From contig DFBO01000050.1 of NCBI GenBank assembly GCA_002366675.1, positions 12,082-19,551 on the forward strand: a stretch of 7,470 bases of DNA, given 5' to 3'. A program made the position numbers and the translations under genes. The notes beneath the pieces were generated by a model, which saw nothing but the letters and a program-made list of their open reading frames with translations, was not told where the DNA came from and searched no databases. Positions 1 through 6,497 of the stretch are shown here, piece after piece; positions within the stretch are counted from its first letter, which is position 1, and each line of letters begins with the position of its first letter. The DNA is from Flavobacteriaceae bacterium UBA3078 (GTDB taxonomy: Bacteria > Bacteroidota > Bacteroidia > Flavobacteriales > Flavobacteriaceae).

Positions 1-43
1 TATCAATATTTTTATGACTTAATAACAAAATATTATATTAAAT

Positions 44-2209
44 ATGAAAAAAATTACTTTACTATTATTTTTAGCATTTTGTTTTGCCTCAAATGCTCAG
101 GTATTAACAGAAGGTTTTGAAGCAGGAATTCCTGCAGGATGGACACAAACACAGATTGCGGGAGCAACAGATTGGACTACAGCTGCAAATAACCAAAACT
201 CTACAGTTCAGCCTAGAACTGGTGCATCAATGGCATATTTTTATGTAGGTAACTATGTTGATAGAACTCGATTAGAAACACCAGCTTTAGATGTTACAAC
301 AGTAACAACACCTGTTCTTACATTTTATTACACAAATGCAACTTGGGGTGGAGATATAGAAGAATTAAGAGTTTTTGTGAAAAGCGCTGCTGCTGATGCT
401 TGGACTCAAGTAGCTGAATACACTTCAAATGCTGAAACATGGACTGAGGTAAATATAGTACTGCCAAATCCAAGTAACGACTATTATATAGCGTTTGAAG
501 CAAAAGCAAACTGGGGAAGAGGAGCAACAATTGATGATATTTTAGTTGATGAACTATCTGGTTGTTTACCTCCTGGAAGTTTAAATGCTGCAGCTACTTC
601 AGTAACAGATGCTGACTTATCATGGACTGGAGCTGGATCTGAAACAGACTGGACTTATGAATACGGAATTACTGGTTATGTTCAAGGAAATGATCAAATA
701 GGTGGAGCTTCTGTAATGACTGAAACTGCTTCTATAACAGGATTAACTTCTGGAGTTGTATATGATTTTTATGTTCAAGCAAATTGTGGAGGGTCTAATG
801 GAGATAGCACTTATACTGGGCCATATACGTGGACTCAGCCAGACACTGGAGAGGCTTGTGGTACAGCTATAGTGGCTACATTAGAAGCAGACTGTGGTAC
901 AGCAACTCCACTAAGTTTAGATTTTTCTACCACTACTACAAGTGGAGGTGGTTCTTGTGATACATTCAATAATATTGGTTTTTGGGTAACTACAACTACT
1001 GATGCTTCAGGAGAATTAAGAGTTAATGCTTCTGCTGCAGTTGATATGGTTCTTTACTCAGCTTGTGGTGATTCAGATATTGAATGTTTTGCAGATGGAA
1101 TTGCACCTAGTATTGATTTAGTTTTAACTCCAAGCACACAATATTATATGTATTTTTGGCAGGAAGCTGGATCTACAGCTGTAGTAGACATTTGTATGTC
1201 ATTACCTCCAGTATGTACAGAGCCAACTGGATTAATTGCTACTCCTACTGGAGAAACAACCGTGGATTTATCATGGACTGCTAGTATAAGTTCGCCTATA
1301 GGTTATAATTATGAGATACAGCCTCAAGGTAGTCCTCAAGGAACGCCAGGAGGTATTTCAGGAACTGAAGCAACTACGATGGTAGGAGTTTCAGGGTTAG
1401 TATCTGAAGCCAATTATGATGCTTTTATTCAAGCAAATTGTGATACAGACGGAACTTCATTTTGGGTTGGACCTGTTAGCTTTTCTACACCAGGACCTTC
1501 TCCAGCGAATGATAATTGTGCTGATGCAGAAAACATTATGCCTTCTACAACTGGTGCAGAGGTTTGGATTACTGGAACAACTTTATATAACACAGATTCA
1601 GGTGAAGTTACAGATACAGACGTAACTTGTGGTTCATTTGGTAGTGGTAGAGATGTTTGGTACCAAGTAGAAGTTCCTGCAGCAGGTGATATTACTATTG
1701 AAACACGTGCTTCAGCAGGTTCTTCTTTAACAGACACTACTATATCTGTGTTTTCTGGAACTTGTGGAGCAATGGCTGGAACAGAAATAGAATGTGATGA
1801 TGATGGTGGAACAAATGCTTTCTCTTTAATAAGTTTAACAGGTCAAACTCCTGGAGCTATACTTTATGTAAGAGTTCAAGAGTATGAAGCTGCAGCAGCA
1901 AGAGGCCCTCAAGATGGACCTTTTGAAATATCAGCACATGCTACAGAGCCAGCTTTATCTACTCAAGATTTTGATTTTGGTTCAGCATTTACTTATTATC
2001 CAAACCCAGTAGATAATATATTAACTTTAAATAGTGGTAAGGAAATTAATAACGTTGCTGTTTATAACATGTTAGGTCAAGAAGTAGTACGTGCTACACC
2101 AAACACTGTTAATACGGAAGTGAATATGTCTAATCTTCAACCAGGTGCTTATTTTGTTAAAGTGACTGTTGATAATGCGACTAAAACAATTAAAGTGATT
2201 AAGAAATAA
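44..2209 (+). CDS. Secreted modular protein with two Fn3 domains and a T9SS type A C-terminal sorting domain
   Basis: This is probably an exported, cell-surface or released protein carried by the type IX secretion system; the ligand or substrate is unknown. Residues 1-18 are a signal peptide (KK, hydrophobic core, SNA before Q19). Residues 20-170 resemble a cleaved-adhesin/MAM-like jelly-roll (EGFEAGIPAGW near the start, DDILVDE at the end). Two Fn3-like domains follow at about 174-265 and 388-483. Each contains a LSW motif and is bracketed by a cysteine pair (C174/C248, C391/C466). After each Fn3 comes a beta-rich, Cys-containing segment resembling bacterial pre-peptidase C-terminal domains (about 268-385 and 485-633). 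Residues 648-721 are the sorting domain: YYPNPVDN, VYNMLGQEV, LQPGAYFVKV and a KTIKVIKK tail. No protease or glycosidase active site is visible, so adhesion or binding is more likely than catalysis. The mature part has 14 cysteines and almost no lysine. The gene stands alone and is followed by a terminator. The start is fixed by the signal peptide; no Shine-Dalgarno is present. Confidence 0.93.
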   Translation: MKKITLLLFLAFCFASNAQVLTEGFEAGIPAGWTQTQIAGATDWTTAANNQNSTVQPRTGASMAYFYVGNYVDRTRLETPALDVTTVTTPVLTFYYTNATWGGDIEELRVFVKSAAADAWTQVAEYTSNAETWTEVNIVLPNPSNDYYIAFEAKANWGRGATIDDILVDELSGCLPPGSLNAAATSVTDADLSWTGAGSETDWTYEYGITGYVQGNDQIGGASVMTETASITGLTSGVVYDFYVQANCGGSNGDSTYTGPYTWTQPDTGEACGTAIVATLEADCGTATPLSLDFSTTTTSGGGSCDTFNNIGFWVTTTTDASGELRVNASAAVDMVLYSACGDSDIECFADGIAPSIDLVLTPSTQYYMYFWQEAGSTAVVDICMSLPPVCTEPTGLIATPTGETTVDLSWTASISSPIGYNYEIQPQGSPQGTPGGISGTEATTMVGVSGLVSEANYDAFIQANCDTDGTSFWVGPVSFSTPGPSPANDNCADAENIMPSTTGAEVWITGTTLYNTDSGEVTDTDVTCGSFGSGRDVWYQVEVPAAGDITIETRASAGSSLTDTTISVFSGTCGAMAGTEIECDDDGGTNAFSLISLTGQTPGAILYVRVQEYEAAAARGPQDGPFEISAHATEPALSTQDFDFGSAFTYYPNPVDNILTLNSGKEINNVAVYNMLGQEVVRATPNTVNTEVNMSNLQPGAYFVKVTVDNATKTIKVIKK
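563..1942 (+). repeat. Internal duplication: two diverged Fn3 + pre-peptidase-like modules
   Basis: The secreted protein contains the same two-domain module twice, at roughly residues 174-385 and 391-633. Matching landmarks are DLSW (191-194 and 408-411), VQANC/IQANC (244-248 and 462-466) and the flanking cysteines. Traces remain in the DNA. TTATCATGGACTG occurs at 617-629 and 1268-1280, and TTCAAGCAAATTGTG at 774-788 and 1428-1442, with offsets of 651 and 654 bp. Most other positions have diverged, so this is an old duplication and not a recent copy. Confidence 0.7.
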
Positions 2210-2230
2210 TTAAACACTTTTATAAATTTT

Positions 2231-2260
2231 AAAAAGCCACTCAATAGAGTGGCTTTTTTT
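2231..2260 (+). terminator. Intrinsic terminator of the secreted-protein gene
   Basis: A perfect 12-bp stem (2231-2242 paired with 2247-2258) has a GC-richer core AGCCACTC/GAGTGGCT, a 4-nt AATA loop and a run of seven T ending at 2260. It lies 21 nt after the stop codon at 2207-2209. The A-tract on the left arm could also let it work in the opposite direction, but both neighbours are on the plus strand. Confidence 0.92.
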
Positions 2261-2271
2261 GTTGGATTAAT

Positions 2272-2279
2272 TACATTTG
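2272..2279 (+). promoter_or_regulatory. Candidate Bacteroidota -7 box (TACATTTG) for the glycosyltransferase operon
   Basis: TACATTTG matches the TAnnTTTG consensus of the main sigma factor in this phylum. It is the best candidate in the 24 nt between the terminator T-run and the ATG at 2284. Only 4 nt separate it from that ATG, so transcription would start at or very near the start codon, giving a leaderless or nearly leaderless mRNA. No TTG -33 element lies at the usual 17-23 nt spacing; that position falls inside the terminator stem. Confidence 0.4.
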
Positions 2280-2283
2280 TTAT

Positions 2284-3285
2284 ATGCAATTAGGATTCTC
2301 ATTTATAATTCCTGTTTATAATCGTCCAGACGAAATAAATGAGTTGTTGCATAGTTTTTCTAAGCTAAAAACTACAACTGACTTTGAGGTTGTAATAATA
2401 GAAGATGGTTCAACTCAATCATCAGAAACTATAATAAATACCTATAAAAATCAATTAAATATTTCGTACTACAAAAAGAATAATTCTGGACCAGGCGACT
2501 CTAGGAATTACGGAATGAAAAAGGCTCTTGGTAATTATTTCATTATTTTAGATTCAGATTGTATTTTGCCACCACAATATTTAACTGAGGTTGAGAAAAG
2601 CTTAGAAAAAGAGTTCGTTCATTGTTATGGAGGTCCAGATGCAGCACATGACTCTTTTACATCTGTGCAAAAGGCGATTAATTACGCTATGACTTCGCTA
2701 TTAACAACAGGAGGAATAAGAGGAAATGAAAAGGGAGTTGATACGTTTCAGCCTAGAAGTTTCAATATGGGACTTTCTAAAGAAGCATTTTTAGAAACAA
2801 ATGGATTTGGGAAAATTCATCCTGGTGAAGATCCAGATTTAACAATTAGACTCTGGAAATTAGGTTATAAAACAAAGCTTTTTTCTGAAGCGTTTGTATA
2901 TCATAAACGCAGAATATCTTGGACTAAATTCTATACTCAGGTTAAGAAATTTGGCTTAGTAAGACCCATTCTAAATACCTGGCATCCAGAAACAAAAAAA
3001 ATAACCTATTGGTTCCCATCTGTTTTTATTATCGGGTTTATTTTTTCAGTTTTATTAGCAGTTACTTTTAAATTTAATTGGTTACTAAATTTATATCTGT
3101 TATACTTTTTAATAGTTTTTATTCATGCATTATTTAAAACACAAAGTGTGTATATAGCTGTCTTATCTATGATGGCAATAATTATTCAATTTACAGGTTA
3201 TGGAATTGGGTTTTTAAAATCTACTTTTGTCATGCAGTTTTTAAGAAAAAAACCAAAAGAATATTTTCCTGAATTATTTTTTTAA
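2284..3285 (+). CDS. Family 2 glycosyltransferase with C-terminal membrane segments
   Basis: This enzyme probably transfers a sugar from a nucleotide-sugar donor onto a lipid-linked or surface glycan at the inner face of the cytoplasmic membrane. The GT-A fold starts immediately (FSFIIPVYNRPDEI, residues 5-18), which fixes this ATG. Nucleotide-binding residues follow at IIEDGS (38-43), then the metal-binding DSD (90-92), and HPGEDPDLTIRLWKLGY (179-195), whose E182/D183 match the acceptor/catalytic ED motif. Three hydrophobic segments at about 244-262, 265-284 and 288-311 anchor the C-terminus, followed by a basic tail (RKKPKE). Donor and acceptor cannot be read from the sequence. It is the first gene of a tight run with the YbbR-domain gene (3 nt away) and coaE. 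No polysaccharide cluster surrounds it, so a housekeeping envelope role is possible. Confidence 0.9.
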   Translation: MQLGFSFIIPVYNRPDEINELLHSFSKLKTTTDFEVVIIEDGSTQSSETIINTYKNQLNISYYKKNNSGPGDSRNYGMKKALGNYFIILDSDCILPPQYLTEVEKSLEKEFVHCYGGPDAAHDSFTSVQKAINYAMTSLLTTGGIRGNEKGVDTFQPRSFNMGLSKEAFLETNGFGKIHPGEDPDLTIRLWKLGYKTKLFSEAFVYHKRRISWTKFYTQVKKFGLVRPILNTWHPETKKITYWFPSVFIIGFIFSVLLAVTFKFNWLLNLYLLYFLIVFIHALFKTQSVYIAVLSMMAIIIQFTGYGIGFLKSTFVMQFLRKKPKEYFPELFF

Positions 3286-3288
3286 TCT

Positions 3289-4254
3289 ATGTTTAGAAGT
3301 ATAAAATCTAAAATATTAGTCTCTATTAAAAACAAGAAAATAAATGTTTTTCTGTTGTTTTTAGTATTGTCTTTTATAGTGCTTTTATTTATAAAACTTT
3401 CTGCAACATATACTAATACGATAGTATTTAAAATCAATAAAATTAATATACCAGAGCGCTTTTTAGTATTGAATGATAGTTCACACACATTAAAAGTTAC
3501 TTTAAAGACAAACGGGTTTAATTTGTTAAAGTATTATTTTAAGAAACCTAAAATAAACATAGACTTCACGGATAATATTGAAACCTCTAAGGATTTTTAT
3601 ATATGGAATAAACATCAAGGTTTTTCAGATTTAAACAATCAGTTTCCTAAAGATATAGAAGTTGTAAGTATTACTCCAGATACCTTAAAATTTAGATATG
3701 ATATTAATGCGGTAAAAAAGGTTCCTATTAAGTTAAACAGTAAATTGTCCTTTAAAATGGGCTTTGATTTATTAGATTCTATAAAAGTATATCCAGACTC
3801 GATAAAAGTAATTGGTCCAGAAGTTTTGGTATCAGAAATTTCTTTTATAGAAACAGATACATTGTTTCTTGAAGATATTAAAATGAATGTAGATAAGCCT
3901 ATTTCATTACAATTGACAAATAATAATAAAAACCTAAGTTTTTCAACTAATTCAGTTAGAGTTAATGCTGAAGTTGATAAATTTACTGAAGGACATTTAA
4001 ATATTCCAGTTACGATAATTAATATACCAGAAGGTATTAGAATAAAATACTTCCCCAAAAAGCTTTACGTAACTTACTATACAAGTTTATCTAATTACAA
4101 TAAGATAAATGCAGATGATTTTACTATTACTTGCGATTATAATAACATTGACAATTCTTCAGAGTTTTTAACACCACAAATTGTAAAACAGCCAACAATA
4201 GCAAGAAACGTCAAATTATCTCAAAAACAGATAGAATTTATAATTATAGAATGA
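3289..4254 (+). CDS. YbbR-like (CdaR-type) domain protein, single-pass membrane anchored
   Basis: An N-terminal membrane segment (about residues 19-38, after a basic stretch with KSK and KNKK) is followed by some 280 residues of beta-rich, probably periplasmic sequence. The clearest YbbR-like repeat lies around 144-190: KKVPIKL, then a hydrophobic stretch, then VYPDSIKVIGPE with the conserved P and GP. A further repeat-like segment spans 235-320 and ends in VKLSQKQIEFIIIE. In Firmicutes, YbbR/CdaR proteins bind and regulate the diadenylate cyclase CdaA. No cyclase is nearby, so that role is not supported here. The start follows the glycosyltransferase stop by 3 nt, and the gene's TGA overlaps the coaE ATG. 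The protein is lysine-, asparagine- and isoleucine-rich, as expected for this base composition. The family call rests on pattern and neighbourhood rather than on catalytic residues. Confidence 0.8.
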   Translation: MFRSIKSKILVSIKNKKINVFLLFLVLSFIVLLFIKLSATYTNTIVFKINKINIPERFLVLNDSSHTLKVTLKTNGFNLLKYYFKKPKINIDFTDNIETSKDFYIWNKHQGFSDLNNQFPKDIEVVSITPDTLKFRYDINAVKKVPIKLNSKLSFKMGFDLLDSIKVYPDSIKVIGPEVLVSEISFIETDTLFLEDIKMNVDKPISLQLTNNNKNLSFSTNSVRVNAEVDKFTEGHLNIPVTIINIPEGIRIKYFPKKLYVTYYTSLSNYNKINADDFTITCDYNNIDNSSEFLTPQIVKQPTIARNVKLSQKQIEFIIIE

Positions 4255-4838
4255 TTTTAGTTGGACTTACAGGAGGTATTGGTAGTGGTAAAACTACAGT
4301 TGCAAAGCAGTTTAATGCTCTAGGAATACCTGTTTATATTGCTGATGATGAAGCAAAAAAACTTATGAATAGATCTAAAATCATAAGAAGAAAACTAACT
4401 GCACTTTTTGGAGATGATGCTTATAAAAATAGCACTTTAAATAGACCTTTTCTAGCAGATAAAATTTTCAACAACCCTTCTTATTTAGAAAAAATGAACG
4501 CGATTGTTCATCCAAAAGTCGCTTCACACTTTAATCGATGGGTTAATAAACAAAATGCGCCTTATGTTTTAAAAGAGTCTGCGATTCTGTTTGAAAATGA
4601 CGCTTATAAAAAATGCAATTACGTGATTACTGTTACTGCACCAATTGAAATTAGAATTAAAAGACTACTAGAAAGAGATGATACTAGTATAGAAAAAATA
4701 CAAGCCATTATAAAGAATCAATGGCCAGACGATGAAAAAGTAAGAAAGTCTGATTTTGTTATAATTAATACAGAATTAGATAAAACCTTACAACAAGTAA
4801 TACAAACACATAATAAAATTCTTAACGACATACAATAA
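4251..4838 (+). CDS. coaE: Dephospho-CoA kinase
   Basis: CoaE phosphorylates the 3'-hydroxyl of the ribose in dephospho-CoA using ATP, the last step of coenzyme A synthesis in the cytoplasm. The protein opens with LTGGIGSGKTT, where the Walker A motif spans residues 8-15 with K14. The Asp of the substrate-binding segment (IADDEAKKL, D32) aligns with the D of DAD in E. coli CoaE, judged from memory of that sequence. NAIVHPKV carries the conserved H87-P88, and KRLLERDD (137-144) supplies the lid arginines. At 195 residues it has the usual family length and appears complete. Its ATG overlaps the TGA of the YbbR gene (ATGA, 4251-4254), so translational coupling is likely. An AGGAGG at 4271-4276 encodes P-loop glycines and is not a ribosome site. 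Confidence 0.97.
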   Translation: MILVGLTGGIGSGKTTVAKQFNALGIPVYIADDEAKKLMNRSKIIRRKLTALFGDDAYKNSTLNRPFLADKIFNNPSYLEKMNAIVHPKVASHFNRWVNKQNAPYVLKESAILFENDAYKKCNYVITVTAPIEIRIKRLLERDDTSIEKIQAIIKNQWPDDEKVRKSDFVIINTELDKTLQQVIQTHNKILNDIQ

Positions 4839-4845
4839 ATCTTAA

Positions 4846-4901
4846 ATTTTAACATTTGTGTTAATGTAAGGTTAAATGATAAGTATGCTAAATGTTAAAA
4901 T
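4846..4901 (+). promoter_or_regulatory. Candidate response-regulator operator: helically phased GTTAA motifs inside a 12-bp inverted repeat
   Basis: The leader of the two-component operon contains ATTTTAACATTT at 4846-4857 and its exact reverse complement at 4890-4901. GTTAA occurs at 4860-4864, 4871-4875 and 4894-4898, and on the minus strand at 4849-4853. The steps are 11, 11 and 23 bp, close to one, one and two helical turns. OmpR/PhoB-family regulators typically bind direct repeats about 11 bp apart, for example the PhoP and CpxR boxes. Binding by the regulator encoded downstream is an inference. The AT-rich setting makes chance TTAA-type matches common. Confidence 0.4.
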
Positions 4902-4903
4902 AT

Positions 4904-4911
4904 TAATTTTG
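4904..4911 (+). promoter_or_regulatory. Candidate Bacteroidota -7 box (TAATTTTG) for the two-component operon
   Basis: TAATTTTG fits the TAnnTTTG consensus and ends 4 nt before the ATG at 4916, exactly the spacing seen before the glycosyltransferase. There is no TTG at the usual -33 distance; that position falls in the GTTAA-containing region, so an activator could compensate. A near-match, AACATTTG, lies at 4851-4858 and is an alternative start region that would give a conventional leader. Confidence 0.35.
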
Positions 4912-4915
4912 AACG

Positions 4916-6493
4916 ATGAGCAAAAGGTTATTCATCATACTGATACTATTAATGAGCTTGTCTCTAGTGGGTATTATTTTTGTTCAGGCATATTATATAA
5001 ATAACTCTTTAGAAAATGAAGAAGAACAGTTTACCTTTAATGTAAAAAAAGCATTAAGCTATACATCTAAAGAAATTGAGGATAGAGAGTTTAAAGATTA
5101 TGTGTTAAAGCTTCAGCCACTTATAGATAAAGGTGTAACGCCAGATACAACAGCGTTCAGGGAGTTTTATTTAAAAGAAGATAATAGCGATTCTAACGAA
5201 AAGCTAATATATAGAAACAGTATTTTAGAAGAGAATTATAAGTTGTCTTCATCGATCTTTGACATAGGTTTAGATAGTATTAATATTAGAAAAGTATTAA
5301 GCGATAGAGAGACCAAAGTATTAAAAGGAAATGCCTTAGAGTCTAATTCTAATTTGAATTTAGATGCTATGATGTTTGAATTTGGTAAGTTATCTAAAGG
5401 TGTAGAAATTTTTTACGATACAGCTTATGAAGATTTGTCTTATAGACAGCCAATTCATAAACGTATTACTAAGGAAGAAATTAATACCTTATTAAAAGAG
5501 AAATTAGCAGAAGACAATATAACTGTTGATTATCAATTTGCTATTTATAGTAACGATTTGGCAACTAAGGTGCAAAGCGAAGATTTCGAGCTTCAAAATG
5601 AGCAAACTTTTAGTGTGCCAATCTTTCAAAATGAAAACGATTTAAGTAATTATAGACTGTTAGTAAATTTTCCAAAAAGAAACACATTTATCCAGTCTTC
5701 TATTATTAAAATGTCCTTGCTTTCTATCATTTTTACAACTATTATCATCATTGCGTATTCAAGTGCTTTAATGCAACTTTTTAGACAACGTAAAATTTCG
5801 GAAATAAAAACCGATTTTATAAATAATATGACTCATGAGTTTAAAACACCTATAGCTACTATAAACTTAGCTTTAGATGCTATAAAAAACCCAAGGGTTA
5901 TTGACGATAAAGAGAAAGTATTACGATACTTAAAAATGATTAAAGAAGAAAACAAGCGTATGCATGCGCAAGTTGAAAATGTATTAAGAATATCTAAATT
6001 AGAAAGAAACGAACTAAACATAAGTAAGGAACGAGTTATTTTGCACGACTTAATAGAAGATGCCGTTACACATGTACAATTAATTGTAGAAGATAGAAAT
6101 GGTATGATTAATGTAGGCTTATTGGCAGACAAATCTTCTGTATTAGCAAATGAAACTCATTTTACTAATGTATTAGTTAATATTCTAGATAATGCAATAA
6201 AATATACGCCAGAATCTAGAGCCCCAATAATAGATGTTTCTACAGAAAATGTTGGAACTAACATATTATTAAAAATAAAAGATCAAGGCAGTGGAATGAG
6301 TAAAGCTGCACAAAAACGTGTTTTCGAAAAATTTTATCGAGAACATACTGGAGATAGGCATGATGTTAAAGGTCATGGATTAGGTTTAGCTTATGTTAAA
6401 CGAATTGTAGAGGATCACCAAGGTCATATATCAGTTGAAAGTGAAAAAGAGAAAGGAAGCACTTTTATTATAAAGCTTCCATTAATATCATAA
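4916..6493 (+). CDS. Membrane sensor histidine kinase, RprX-like
   Basis: This protein senses an envelope or external signal and autophosphorylates on H307, then passes the phosphate to the response regulator encoded 4 nt downstream. Membrane segment 1 spans about residues 5-27. A roughly 235-residue periplasmic region (28-262) has no domain I recognise. Membrane segment 2 spans about 263-286. The kinase core is complete: H-box TDFINNMTHEFKTP (H307), N-box VNILDNAIKYTP (N426), G1 DQGSGM (D456), F-box VFEKFY (470-474) and G2 GHGLGLAY (486-493). Only about 20 residues lie between membrane segment 2 and H307, so there is no room for a HAMP domain. I see no cysteine in all 525 residues. It resembles RprX of Bacteroides in layout, but orthology cannot be settled by eye. 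No Shine-Dalgarno precedes the ATG. Confidence 0.94.
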   Translation: MSKRLFIILILLMSLSLVGIIFVQAYYINNSLENEEEQFTFNVKKALSYTSKEIEDREFKDYVLKLQPLIDKGVTPDTTAFREFYLKEDNSDSNEKLIYRNSILEENYKLSSSIFDIGLDSINIRKVLSDRETKVLKGNALESNSNLNLDAMMFEFGKLSKGVEIFYDTAYEDLSYRQPIHKRITKEEINTLLKEKLAEDNITVDYQFAIYSNDLATKVQSEDFELQNEQTFSVPIFQNENDLSNYRLLVNFPKRNTFIQSSIIKMSLLSIIFTTIIIIAYSSALMQLFRQRKISEIKTDFINNMTHEFKTPIATINLALDAIKNPRVIDDKEKVLRYLKMIKEENKRMHAQVENVLRISKLERNELNISKERVILHDLIEDAVTHVQLIVEDRNGMINVGLLADKSSVLANETHFTNVLVNILDNAIKYTPESRAPIIDVSTENVGTNILLKIKDQGSGMSKAAQKRVFEKFYREHTGDRHDVKGHGLGLAYVKRIVEDHQGHISVESEKEKGSTFIIKLPLIS

Positions 6494-6497
6494 AGCT

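Noticed and set aside
1..43. A promoter for the first gene
   Set aside because: These 43 nt are A/T-rich but contain no TAnnTTTG or TTG element; the promoter is probably outside the window.
1429..1737. A 102-codon minus-strand frame, and a 69-codon plus-strand frame at 1416-1625, inside the secreted-protein gene
   Set aside because: Both overlap Fn3 and pre-peptidase-like coding sequence in another frame and have repetitive, unprotein-like composition. They are by-products of the real reading frame.
44..2260. The T9SS cargo gene as part of a functional system with the two-component operon
   Set aside because: The genes are separated by a strong terminator and an unrelated three-gene operon. 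Nothing but proximity links them, and this regulator lacks the features of PorX, the known T9SS regulator.
3639..4058. A 139-codon open frame on the minus strand inside the YbbR-domain gene
   Set aside because: It lies wholly antisense to a well-supported gene with conserved YbbR features, and its translation shows no recognisable domain or start context.
4271..4276. AGGAGG, which looks like a Shine-Dalgarno sequence
   Set aside because: It lies inside coaE and encodes the P-loop glycines; no start codon follows at a suitable distance and none of the other genes uses such a site.
4839..4915. A riboswitch or an intrinsic terminator after coaE
   Set aside because: The only inverted repeat has AT-only-like arms 32 nt apart, no GC-rich core and no T-run placed for termination, and no riboswitch core is recognisable.
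5833..6132. A 99-codon minus-strand frame under the kinase HisKA region
   Set aside because: It is antisense to the conserved H-box region and its translation has no recognisable features.
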